Shown here: positions 1 to 6,753 of the stretch, in pieces | Layout of the letters: the number at the start of each line of letters is the position of its first letter | How positions within the stretch are numbered: the first letter of the stretch is position 1 | From: JAEELC01 sp963605425 | GTDB lineage: Bacteria > Bacillota_I > Bacilli_A > Acholeplasmatales > Anaeroplasmataceae | Direction of reading: 5' to 3' | DNA: 40,935 bases | NCBI GenBank assembly: GCA_963605425.1 | Contig: CAVCUQ010000012.1 | Location: 1 to 40,935 of the forward strand | Translations under genes and position numbers: made by a program | Notes under the pieces: model-generated | What the model saw: only the letters and a program-made list of their open reading frames with translations | What the model was told of the DNA's origin: nothing | Databases searched by the model: none

Positions 1-44
1 TGACTGGACTTTCACCAGTAAGATTAATGCCATGCCCAGCACAC
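1..44 (-). mobile_element. 5' end of a group IIC (bacterial class C) intron, cut by window edge
   Basis: Read on the minus strand, the sequence from base 44 begins GTGTGCTGGGCATGG and continues to GGTGAAAGTCC about 30 bases in. This matches the GUGYG 5' end and the first domain I segment of group IIC introns such as the Oceanobacillus iheyensis intron, as I remember it. It begins two bases after the T-run of an intrinsic terminator, the insertion site preferred by IIC introns. Only 44 bases are inside the window, so the reverse transcriptase, domain V and 3' end cannot be seen. A contig break inside a multicopy intron could explain the window start. Confidence 0.72.
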
Positions 45-46
45 CT

Positions 47-77
47 AAAAAAAGATGAATATATTTCAATTCATCTT
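47..77 (-). terminator. Intrinsic terminator of the FAD protein-purA-DUF523 operon
   Basis: On the minus strand AAGATGAAT (77-69) pairs perfectly with ATTCATCTT (60-52) around an 8-base loop, followed by seven T (53-47). The 5' arm encodes the last residues of the DUF523 protein and the TGA stop lies in the loop, so coding end and terminator overlap. It is also the apparent 5' exon of the adjacent group II intron. Confidence 0.85.
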
Positions 78-506
78 CTTAAGTAATATTTCTATTTCAT
101 TTTCAGTATAAATATTTATACCATTTTCAGAAAGTAATTTATAAGTTATACCTTCCCTATCAATTAGATTATGTGTAAATGTGCCATCATAACTATATCT
201 TCCGCACGAAGGACTTCTATCTTTTAAAATAGCTATCTTACAATTGTATTTCTTAGCTAATTCTAGCGTCATTAAAGCCCCTTGGTTATAATTTATAGTT
301 ACATCTTTTCCTTTACTAGAAATAACCTTATTTCCATTAATCTCAGAAGGGTCACGGGGAATAGAAAGTCCCCCTAAAGTCTCAGGACAAACTTCAATAA
401 CATTAAAATACTTCTTGACCTCATCAATTAAAGGATTATAGTTATTCTTTCCATTGTATTTACAATTTATACCACAAAGACAACTACTTATTAATATATT
501 TTCCAT
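66..506 (-). CDS. DUF523 family protein
   Basis: A 146-residue protein of the DUF523 family: near the N-terminus SSCLCGINCKYNGK (the family's cysteine-containing start), PETLGGLSIPRDPSE in the middle, and LKDRSPSCG at about 93-101. The conserved cysteines suggest a metal or nucleophile site, but the biochemical role of the family is not established. It is the last gene of the operon; its start overlaps the purA stop by one base (TAATG), so translational coupling is likely. It ends in TGA, showing that TGA is not a tryptophan codon here. Length is normal for the short form of the family. Confidence 0.88.
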   Translation of the reverse strand: MENILISSCLCGINCKYNGKNNYNPLIDEVKKYFNVIEVCPETLGGLSIPRDPSEINGNKVISSKGKDVTINYNQGALMTLELAKKYNCKIAILKDRSPSCGRYSYDGTFTHNLIDREGITYKLLSENGINIYTENEIEILLKKMN

Positions 507-1786
507 TAAAATACTTTACGTCTAACAATAGTTTGGTTTCTATCAGGACCAACAGAAATCATATCTACGCTAGCACCAGTTTCTTTTTCAATGAATTCGA
601 TATACTTTTTAGCGTTCTCTGGTAATTCTTCAAAACTTGTGCATGAAGAAATATCTTCTGTCCAACCCTTTAATGTAGTATAAACTGGTTTACATCTTTC
701 AAATACAGAAAGTGTAGCTGGTTCATAATCAATATAATTTCCATCTAGTTCATACTTAGTACATACTTTAAGTTCATCAATACCTGTTAATACATCAAAT
801 AACATTAAACTCCATGAAGTAACACCTGTTAAACGTTTAGTATTCTTAAGAACTACTAAATCAAGATAACCTACACGACGAGGTCTCTTTGTGACTGTAC
901 CATATTCGTGACCTCTTTCACGGATAATGTTACCAAGTTCTCCTAGAATTTCAGTAGGGAAAGGACCGGCACCAACTCTAGTGTTATAGGCTTTTGCAAT
1001 ACCTACAACAGTGTTAATGTACTTAGGTGGTATACCAGCATTTAGAGGTATAGATGAAGCTAGAGGGCTTGATGATGTAACATATGGGAATGTACCATTA
1101 TCAATACAAAGCATAGCTCCTTGAGCACCTTCGAATAAGATCTTCTTATCTTCTTCTAAATATTTATTTAAAAGTACAGATGTATCACAGATATAAGGTG
1201 CAAGTTCTTTTGCGTAACCCATATATTCATTATAGATTTCATCCTCATCAACAGGATCTAGACCATACATAGCTAGTTCTCTATTTTTAATAAATAAAGC
1301 TTCATGTAATCTTTCTCTAAAGAAAGCAGGTTCTAGTAAGTCTCCTACTCTAAGTCCAATACGAGCTGCTTTATCAGTATAACAAGGTCCAATACCTTTT
1401 TTAGTTGTACCAATCTTTTTATCAGCTTTAAGATTTTCAAGTGCACCATCAAGCATAATGTGATATGGCATAATTAAATGAGCTCTATCAGATATCTTAA
1501 GTTTATAATCAGTAATACCTTTTTCTCTAAGACCATTTAATTCCTCTAAAAATGCCTTAGGATTTAAAACCACACCATTTGCAATAACATTAACGATATG
1601 AGGATTGAAAATACCAGAAGGTACTGATTGAAGTGCAAACTTCTTTCCATCAATAACAATAGTATGTCCGGCGTTATTACCACCTTGATATCTAACTACA
1701 ACATCAGCTTCTTGTCCTAAGAAATCAGTAATTTTACCCTTACCTTCGTCTCCCCATTGACTACCCATTACAACACATGTACTCAT
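506..1786 (-). CDS. purA: Adenylosuccinate synthetase
   Basis: Cytosolic enzyme joining IMP and aspartate with GTP to make adenylosuccinate, the first committed step to AMP. The 426 residues are full length. The N-terminus carries the glycine-rich loop GSQWGDEGKGK (8-18, catalytic Asp13) and NNAGHT with His41; GTTKKGIGPCYTDKAAR and GTVTKRPRRVGYLDL are the IMP/GTP-binding segments. An AAGGAG site lies a few bases upstream of the ATG. It follows the FAD protein gene by 17 bases and precedes DUF523 with a one-base overlap, so all three are probably one transcript. No purine riboswitch is seen, so purine control, if any, is not visible. Confidence 0.97.
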   Translation of the reverse strand: MSTCVVMGSQWGDEGKGKITDFLGQEADVVVRYQGGNNAGHTIVIDGKKFALQSVPSGIFNPHIVNVIANGVVLNPKAFLEELNGLREKGITDYKLKISDRAHLIMPYHIMLDGALENLKADKKIGTTKKGIGPCYTDKAARIGLRVGDLLEPAFFRERLHEALFIKNRELAMYGLDPVDEDEIYNEYMGYAKELAPYICDTSVLLNKYLEEDKKILFEGAQGAMLCIDNGTFPYVTSSSPLASSIPLNAGIPPKYINTVVGIAKAYNTRVGAGPFPTEILGELGNIIRERGHEYGTVTKRPRRVGYLDLVVLKNTKRLTGVTSWSLMLFDVLTGIDELKVCTKYELDGNYIDYEPATLSVFERCKPVYTTLKGWTEDISSCTSFEELPENAKKYIEFIEKETGASVDMISVGPDRNQTIVRRKVF

Positions 1787-1803
1787 AATAAATCTCCTTA
1801 TAA

Positions 1804-3240
1804 TTAATCTATAGTTACATCTTTAGTTTCAACATTAGTAATATTAAGCATATCACGAGCTACCCATACACCATTTGCACTAGCTTGTGCAAGTCCACGA
1901 GTAATACCAGCGCCATCTCCGCCTACATAAAGACCATCAATCTTAGTCATAAACTTATTATTTACGATAGGACGAGATGAATAGAACTTAGCCTCAACAC
2001 CATATAATAAAGTATGCTCATTAGCTATACCTGGTGTAATATGGTCTAAAGCTTCTATCATTTCAATAATAGATTTCATTGTATTATAAGGCAATACAAG
2101 ACCTAAATCACCTGGAACTGCTTCTTTTAAAGATGGCTCAATGAAGCCTTCTCTAAGTCTCTTTTCAGTAGTACGTCTACCTTTTAAAATATCACCATAA
2201 CGCTGTACAATAACGGAACCACATGATAATTTATTTGCAAGACGAGATACCTCATGAGCATATTCATTTGGTTCATTAAATGGATCTGAGAACTTATGAG
2301 ATACAAGTAAAGCAAAGTTAGTATTATTAGTACCTAACTTAATATCTCCATAAGCATGTCCATTCGCAAGGATAGTACCTGAATGGTTTTCAACTACAAC
2401 GTGTCCACTAGGATTAGAACAGAAAGTTCTAACCTTAGTACCTACGCTTGTAGAATAAACGAATTTACCTTCATATAGATTTTCATTAATCTCTTCCATA
2501 ATAAGGTTACTAGTTTCAACTCTAACACCAACATCAACTTGGTTGTTCTTCATCTTAATACCATGTTTCTTGCAGATATCTTCAAGCCATAAAGAACCAT
2601 CTCTACCAACTGCAAGTAAAACCTTATCACATTCAATAAGTTCTTCATCAATCATAATACCAGTAACTTTATTATCTTTAACAATAACATCAGTAACCTT
2701 TGTATTATAACGCATATCAATATGTTCAGCTAAATGATTATAAATCTTCTTTAAAATTTCTTGGTTAGACTCAGTACCTAAATGTCTAACTTGTGAACGT
2801 AATAATTTGAGTCCAGCACCAATAGCTTTTCTTTCTATATCTCTAACTACCTTTGTAGTAGGATCTGTAATAACAGTTGTAGCACCATACTTAAGTTGAA
2901 TATCATCAACATACTTAATTAAATCAAGTACTTGTGATTCATCTAAATATTCTGTCATCCATCCACCAAATTCACTAGTAATATTAAATTTACCGTCTGA
3001 ATAAGCTCCAGCTCCGCCGAAACCATCAGTTATTGAACAAGAAGGATAACATCCTGAAATACCTTCCTTATTTTGAGGACATTTAGCTATCTTGTGTTCA
3101 AGAACAGGACATCTTCTCTTATAAATATCATGACCCTTATCAATTAATAAGACCTTTAAATTAGGACTTTTTTCAACTAGTTCATAAGCACAAAATATAC
3201 CACATGGACCAGCACCAACAATAACTACATCATATTTCAT
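1804..3240 (-). CDS. FAD-dependent dehydrogenase of the COG2509 type
   Basis: A 478-residue flavoprotein of uncharacterised specificity. The N-terminal Rossmann fold has VIVGAGPCGIFCAYEL (GxGxxG, about 7-22). A cysteine-rich stretch (RRCPVL, AKCPQN, ISGCYPSCS, about 43-69) precedes FGGAGAYSDGKF. The C-terminal YVGGDGAGITRGLAQA (about 440-455) is the second FAD-contacting segment. The pattern matches the conserved 'FAD-dependent protein' family common in Firmicutes, whose substrate is unknown; a link to purine or redox metabolism is only by position. First gene of the operon with purA and DUF523, with its own promoter at 3277-3305. The start is supported by GAGGT upstream of the ATG. Confidence 0.85.
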   Translation of the reverse strand: MKYDVVIVGAGPCGIFCAYELVEKSPNLKVLLIDKGHDIYKRRCPVLEHKIAKCPQNKEGISGCYPSCSITDGFGGAGAYSDGKFNITSEFGGWMTEYLDESQVLDLIKYVDDIQLKYGATTVITDPTTKVVRDIERKAIGAGLKLLRSQVRHLGTESNQEILKKIYNHLAEHIDMRYNTKVTDVIVKDNKVTGIMIDEELIECDKVLLAVGRDGSLWLEDICKKHGIKMKNNQVDVGVRVETSNLIMEEINENLYEGKFVYSTSVGTKVRTFCSNPSGHVVVENHSGTILANGHAYGDIKLGTNNTNFALLVSHKFSDPFNEPNEYAHEVSRLANKLSCGSVIVQRYGDILKGRRTTEKRLREGFIEPSLKEAVPGDLGLVLPYNTMKSIIEMIEALDHITPGIANEHTLLYGVEAKFYSSRPIVNNKFMTKIDGLYVGGDGAGITRGLAQASANGVWVARDMLNITNVETKDVTID

Positions 3241-3276
3241 ATATTTTATTTACCTCGCTATAAGCAATTACAACCT

Positions 3277-3305
3277 ATTATATCAAAATCAAAGTTTGAT
3301 TTAAA
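3277..3305 (-). promoter_or_regulatory. Promoter of the FAD protein-purA operon
   Basis: Minus-strand -35 TTTAAA (3305-3300), 17-base spacer, perfect -10 TATAAT (3282-3277), about 37 bases before the ATG. It lies downstream of the terminator at 3327-3357, so this operon starts afresh after that terminator. Confidence 0.65.
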
Positions 3306-3326
3306 GAGTATTAAAAGATTTATTCT

Positions 3327-3357
3327 CAAAAGAAAAAGCTCTAAGTCACCTTAAAGC
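3327..3357 (-). terminator. Intrinsic terminator of an unidentified minus-strand transcript
   Basis: GCTTTAAG (3357-3350) and CTTAGAGC (3345-3338) pair on the minus strand with one G-U and a GTGA (GNRA) tetraloop, followed by TTTTTCTTTT. It ends no annotated gene: the next sequence upstream on this strand is the 3360-3561 non-coding region, and ilvE beyond that runs the other way. See the adjacent small RNA candidate. Confidence 0.7.
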
Positions 3358-3450
3358 TAGATCTAACCCCTTAAAGAAATGTATAAATGTTAACATTCCT
3401 ATCCTTTATGGCTATAGGATAAGCCTATATCTTACACTATACATGTAAGG
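3358..3450 (-). ncRNA. Candidate small RNA or leader ending at the 3327-3357 terminator
   Basis: About 90 bases of non-coding sequence upstream of an orphan terminator. It can fold: TATAGG (3429-3424) with CCTATA in overlapping registers, CTTATCC with GGATAGG, and the perfect palindrome AATGTTAACATT at 3386-3397. I recognise no riboswitch or known RNA family. The promoter is uncertain: a weak TATAGT-like -10 lies near 3437. It could equally be an attenuator read through into the FAD protein gene. Little else is seen in the 3241-3561 gap apart from the promoters. Confidence 0.3.
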
Positions 3451-3535
3451 TATTAAATTTTGTTAAATATTTTATCATTTTTTTATTTAAAATGTTTTCA
3501 TAAAATTAATAAATACCATTTTTCCACTTTAGGAT

Positions 3536-3553
3536 TATAATTTATTTAAGAGG
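3536..3553 (+). promoter_or_regulatory. -10 element and ribosome binding site of ilvE
   Basis: TATAAT at 3536-3541 and AAGAGG at 3548-3553, nine bases before the ATG at 3562. No convincing -35 hexamer is seen at 16-18 bases. The short leader leaves no room for a T-box or leader peptide between this start point and the gene. Confidence 0.5.
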
Positions 3554-3561
3554 TATTTAAT

Positions 3562-4635
3562 ATGCAAGAAATTAAATTTATTAAATCAGATAATTTAAAG
3601 GAAAAGCCAAAAGATGTAGCCTTAGGTTTTGGCAATTATTTTACTGATTATATGTTTATGTATGATTATATAGAAGGCGAGGGTTGGATTAATCCTAGAA
3701 TTGTTCCTTACGGACCTATACCATTTGACCCAGCTGCCCTTGTTTTGCATTATGCACAAGAAACATTTGAAGGACTTAAAGCTTTTAAAACTAAAGATGG
3801 AAGAGTGCAAATCTTTAGACCTGATATGAACGCGAGAAGATTTCAAACATCTAATGAACGTTTAGGTATGCCTATACTTGAAATAGATGATTTTATTAAA
3901 GCTATATCAGAACTAGTTAAGGTTGAAGAGGACTGGATACCAACTAAACCAAATAGTAGTTTATATATAAGACCATTTATGTTTGCATATCAAGCAAAAC
4001 TTGGAGTACATGCTTCTAAAAAATATATCTTTATGGTTATCTTATCTCCAGTAGATAGTTATTATAAAGAGGGATTAAAGCCTGTTAATATTTATGTTGA
4101 AGATAAATATGTTAGAGCTGTAAAGGGTGGAACAGGTTATACTAAGTGCGGCGGAAACTACGCTGTCAGTATTAAAGCTCAAGTTGAGGCTGAAAAGAAA
4201 GGATACTCTCAAGTACTTTGGCTTGATGGTATTCATAATAAATATATTGAAGAAGTTGGAACTATGAATGTAATGTTTAAAATAGGTGGTGAAATATATA
4301 CCTCTATTGCTAAACTTGGAGAAGGTTCAGTCTTGCCTGGTGTTACAAGAGATTCGATGATTAGAATATTAAAAGACAAAGGTTATATAGTCCATGAGAC
4401 TAACTTTACAATTGATTTTTTAATTGAATCTGCTAATAAAGGATTGCTTGAGGAAGCTTTCGGTACTGGTACAGCAGCTGTTATATCTCCGATTGGTAAA
4501 CTTTGTTATAAAGATAATGTATTCTTTGAAAATCATAATATAGGTCCTGTATCACAAATGTTATTTGATACTTTAACTTCTATTCAAAATGGTAAGATTG
4601 AAGATAAATACAATTGGAATTATATAGTTAAATAG
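3562..4635 (+). CDS. ilvE: Branched-chain amino acid aminotransferase
   Basis: PLP-dependent class IV aminotransferase moving the amino group between Leu/Ile/Val and 2-oxoglutarate in the cytosol. The 357 residues fit the long (BCAT type II-like) form. Visible signatures are LHYAQETFEGLKAF, FRPDMNARRF, the PLP lysine in TKCGGNYAVS (about 195), EEVGTMNVMFK and GTGTAAVISPIG near the C-terminus. No other branched-chain genes are in the window, so a salvage or catabolic role is as likely as biosynthesis. It stands alone on the plus strand, ending in a terminator shared with the convergent TOPRIM gene. Confidence 0.95.
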   Translation: MQEIKFIKSDNLKEKPKDVALGFGNYFTDYMFMYDYIEGEGWINPRIVPYGPIPFDPAALVLHYAQETFEGLKAFKTKDGRVQIFRPDMNARRFQTSNERLGMPILEIDDFIKAISELVKVEEDWIPTKPNSSLYIRPFMFAYQAKLGVHASKKYIFMVILSPVDSYYKEGLKPVNIYVEDKYVRAVKGGTGYTKCGGNYAVSIKAQVEAEKKGYSQVLWLDGIHNKYIEEVGTMNVMFKIGGEIYTSIAKLGEGSVLPGVTRDSMIRILKDKGYIVHETNFTIDFLIESANKGLLEEAFGTGTAAVISPIGKLCYKDNVFFENHNIGPVSQMLFDTLTSIQNGKIEDKYNWNYIVK

Positions 4636-4642
4636 TAAATAA

Positions 4643-4677
4643 AGAAGATCTAGTTTTTAAGCTAAATCTTCTTTTTT
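4643..4677. terminator. Bidirectional terminator between ilvE and the TOPRIM protein gene
   Basis: AGAAGATCTAG (4643-4653) pairs with CTAAATCTTCT (4662-4672), one mismatch, followed on plus by a run of six T (4672-4677). The stop codon of the convergent minus-strand gene (4678-4676) lies in the T-run. On minus the tail CTTTATTTA is weaker. Confidence 0.85.
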
Positions 4678-5431
4678 AAATCTCAATAATTTGTAAATCA
4701 ATTAAAATTTCAATCACTTGGCTCACACAATAAAACAAGGTTTCTTTTTTAAATTTTTCTTGTTCAAATTCAAAGAGATCTAATCCTATTTTACCAAAGT
4801 TTAGTATTTCTTCTTGAGTATTTATTAATTTTGTATCAGTTAGAAAAGAAACAAAATTGTTATAAGCTTTGCTTACTTGCATTTGTGTTAAATCTTTAAT
4901 AGTATAGTTTTTAGATTTTATATATTCCTTAGCTTCTTTACCAAGTTTCAACTTTAGTTTATAGGCATCATCTAAATTAAGGGTGATTAAAAATGATTCC
5001 AAAGAAGGATAACTAAGTAATAACAAACCATTTAATGTATCATCATCTTTTAATGAATTATTAAATTTAATTAATAAATCTTTCACGATTTTATATTTAT
5101 TATTCTTAGGATCCCTATCAAAAACAATATATGTAGGGTAATTAAATACATTCATATCAGATATTAAATTGATTTTAGAATAAATAAATTCTTCAAAAGT
5201 TTCCTCATTTTTTATAGAATCAACATTATTTGTAGGTGCACTAATGATATATACTTTTGAGTACTTATCATGTCCTTTTAAGACTTTTATATCACCATTT
5301 ATTCTAGATGAACTAATTACTTCATAGCCTAGAAAGGTATGAAAAATTTCTTCAAAATATTCAAATTCAGTGATAGCACCTTCTACTATAATTACAATAT
5401 TACCAATTCTTTTATTCTTATTAATTCTCAT
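4676..5431 (-). CDS. RloB/AbiLii-like TOPRIM-fold protein, candidate defence nuclease
   Basis: A 251-residue protein with a TOPRIM-like layout: a strand into IIVEGAITEFEYF (catalytic-type Glu17), then YIVFDRDPKNN with Asp105 and Asp107, then the SYPSLESFL motif (Glu145) typical of RloB proteins. The C-terminal third is helical and unassigned. RloB/AbiLii proteins accompany an AAA ATPase (RloA/AbiLi) in abortive-infection loci; nuclease activity is inferred from the fold. Here the start overlaps the end of an AAA ATPase gene by 11 bases, so the two are coupled. It has no detectable link to neighbouring metabolic genes. Confidence 0.75.
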   Translation of the reverse strand: MRINKNKRIGNIVIIVEGAITEFEYFEEIFHTFLGYEVISSSRINGDIKVLKGHDKYSKVYIISAPTNNVDSIKNEETFEEFIYSKINLISDMNVFNYPTYIVFDRDPKNNKYKIVKDLLIKFNNSLKDDDTLNGLLLLSYPSLESFLITLNLDDAYKLKLKLGKEAKEYIKSKNYTIKDLTQMQVSKAYNNFVSFLTDTKLINTQEEILNFGKIGLDLFEFEQEKFKKETLFYCVSQVIEILIDLQIIEI

Positions 5432-6587
5432 AGTTTATTACTGAATCATAGTTGTATAAAGGAATAGCACCAAATTTACCACTTAAATACATTTTTTCTA
5501 AATTTTGAGCTTCTCTAGGATTTTCGTCTGAGAAACGATGAATGACTGAACCATAGTCTTTTTCAAATTCAACAGTATATATTTGATCGGGTCTCAATAA
5601 TTTAGTATTCATTAAATTAGTAGAATGTGATGAAAATATAATTTGAGAATTATTTGAATGAGTTAAAAAGAATTTAATTAACAATTCCTCTAGCATGTTA
5701 TGAAATCCACTACTGAATTCATCAATTAAAAGAAGTGAATCCTTATTAATACAATTCAAAATAGCTGGCATTATATTAATTAAATTTTGATTACCATTAG
5801 ATTCCATGCCTAAAGGTAAATTAATATCAACATCCTTTCTCTTAAAGAATAAGATAGGATTTTGATATCTAACAACCATATTGTTTGTCTTACTTATTAT
5901 GCTTTCATTTGCTTTTGATATTTCAAATCCTATATTTAATTCATCAAATACATGATTTACATTTTCAAGTTCATTCTTTGATAAATTTAAAATCATATGA
6001 TCTCCATTATCAAAGGAAAGTATTTTCTTACTAGAAGCGTCTAAATAAATAGAGTTTGATAGGAAATCCATCATCCTAGAAATAGCTTTTACCTCTGCAA
6101 ATAAGTCAGTAAAATAACATCTTTTTAAAAGCAATACTTTTCCAGAAAATAATTTATCCATAATCATTTCGTTATTATTAATAATAATTTTTCCGTTTAG
6201 TTCATTACGTTCTAATATTATCTTTGAATTTAATGTAAGTTGTTCCTTTGTAATTATTTGATTTCTATCAACTTCAAATAAATAATTAATAATATCTTCA
6301 TCAAATTTAAATTCGTATTCTAAATGAATATTCTTCTTATCACTAAAAAGACAAGAATCAAAAGCAGTTAAATTAATATTATCTCTAAATAATAGTTCTA
6401 AAAGTCCAACTATAGCCTTTATTACATTTGATTTACCAGCCGCGTTAGGTCCAACAATCAATGCGCCTTTTAGACAATCATTAACACAATTAGTTGATTC
6501 TAAAATTGTAGATCTAGTCTTTTTTAAATCAAAAACTTGTCTCTCATTAAAACTTTTAAAATTTTCAAGTATAACTTTAGCAAGCAT
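5421..6587 (-). CDS. RloA/AbiLi-like AAA ATPase (AAA_15/21, SMC-like)
   Basis: A 388-residue ATPase of the OLD/ABC-ATPase-like group. Walker A GPNAAGKSN is at about 46-54, LLLIDEFSSGFHN is Walker B, and FSSHSTNLMN is the switch histidine segment. The N-terminal VILENFKSFNERQVFDL is characteristic of this class. The start at 6587 is preferred over an in-frame ATG at 6641 because GGAGG lies 7 bases upstream, and the further start would fall close to the -10. It is the first gene of a two-gene unit with the TOPRIM protein, the arrangement of AbiL and RloAB abortive-infection systems. Promoter at 6630-6658, flanked by palindromes. Confidence 0.8.
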   Translation of the reverse strand: MLAKVILENFKSFNERQVFDLKKTRSTILESTNCVNDCLKGALIVGPNAAGKSNVIKAIVGLLELLFRDNINLTAFDSCLFSDKKNIHLEYEFKFDEDIINYLFEVDRNQIITKEQLTLNSKIILERNELNGKIIINNNEMIMDKLFSGKVLLLKRCYFTDLFAEVKAISRMMDFLSNSIYLDASSKKILSFDNGDHMILNLSKNELENVNHVFDELNIGFEISKANESIISKTNNMVVRYQNPILFFKRKDVDINLPLGMESNGNQNLINIMPAILNCINKDSLLLIDEFSSGFHNMLEELLIKFFLTHSNNSQIIFSSHSTNLMNTKLLRPDQIYTVEFEKDYGSVIHRFSDENPREAQNLEKMYLSGKFGAIPLYNYDSVINYEN

Positions 6588-6609
6588 AATTAGGCCTCCA
6601 TAATATATG

Positions 6610-6624
6610 TGTAAAAAATTTACA
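6610..6624. promoter_or_regulatory. Operator-like palindrome downstream of the defence promoter
   Basis: GTGTAAAAAATTTACAC at 6609-6625 is a perfect inverted repeat with a 3-base centre. It starts a few bases downstream of the -10 of the ATPase promoter, where a bound repressor would block transcription. A near copy lies at 6673-6687. Confidence 0.45.
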
Positions 6625-6629
6625 CTTAA

Positions 6630-6658
6630 ATTATAATTCAATATTTAAATTTTAGCAA
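6630..6658 (-). promoter_or_regulatory. Promoter of the ATPase-TOPRIM pair
   Basis: Minus-strand -35 TTGCTA (6658-6653), 17-base spacer, -10 TATAAT (6635-6630). It lies after the mfd terminator, so the pair is transcribed separately from mfd. Confidence 0.65.
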
Positions 6659-6672
6659 TACTTAATCATACA

Positions 6673-6687
6673 TGTAAAAATTATACA
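6673..6687. promoter_or_regulatory. Second operator-like palindrome upstream of the defence promoter
   Basis: TGTAAAAATTATACA differs from TGTAAAAAATTTACA (6610-6624) at few positions. The two copies start 63 bases apart, about six helical turns, and bracket the promoter. No regulator gene is adjacent. Confidence 0.35.
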
Positions 6688-6702
6688 TATATCTTATTGA
6701 CA

Positions 6703-6743
6703 CAAAATAAAAACCTAAATTAGCGTTTTAACTAATCTAGGTT
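6703..6743 (-). terminator. Intrinsic terminator of mfd
   Basis: AACCTAGATTAG (6743-6732) pairs with CTAATTTAGGTT (6723-6712), 12 pairs including one G-U, followed by TTTTTATTTT on the minus strand. Confidence 0.85.
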
Positions 6744-6753
6744 AATAACCACA

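Noticed and set aside
3505..3540. TATAATCCTAAA on the minus strand, like the start of a purine riboswitch near purA
   Set aside because: The conserved loops and downstream stems of the purine aptamer are missing, and the orphan terminator separates it from the operon.
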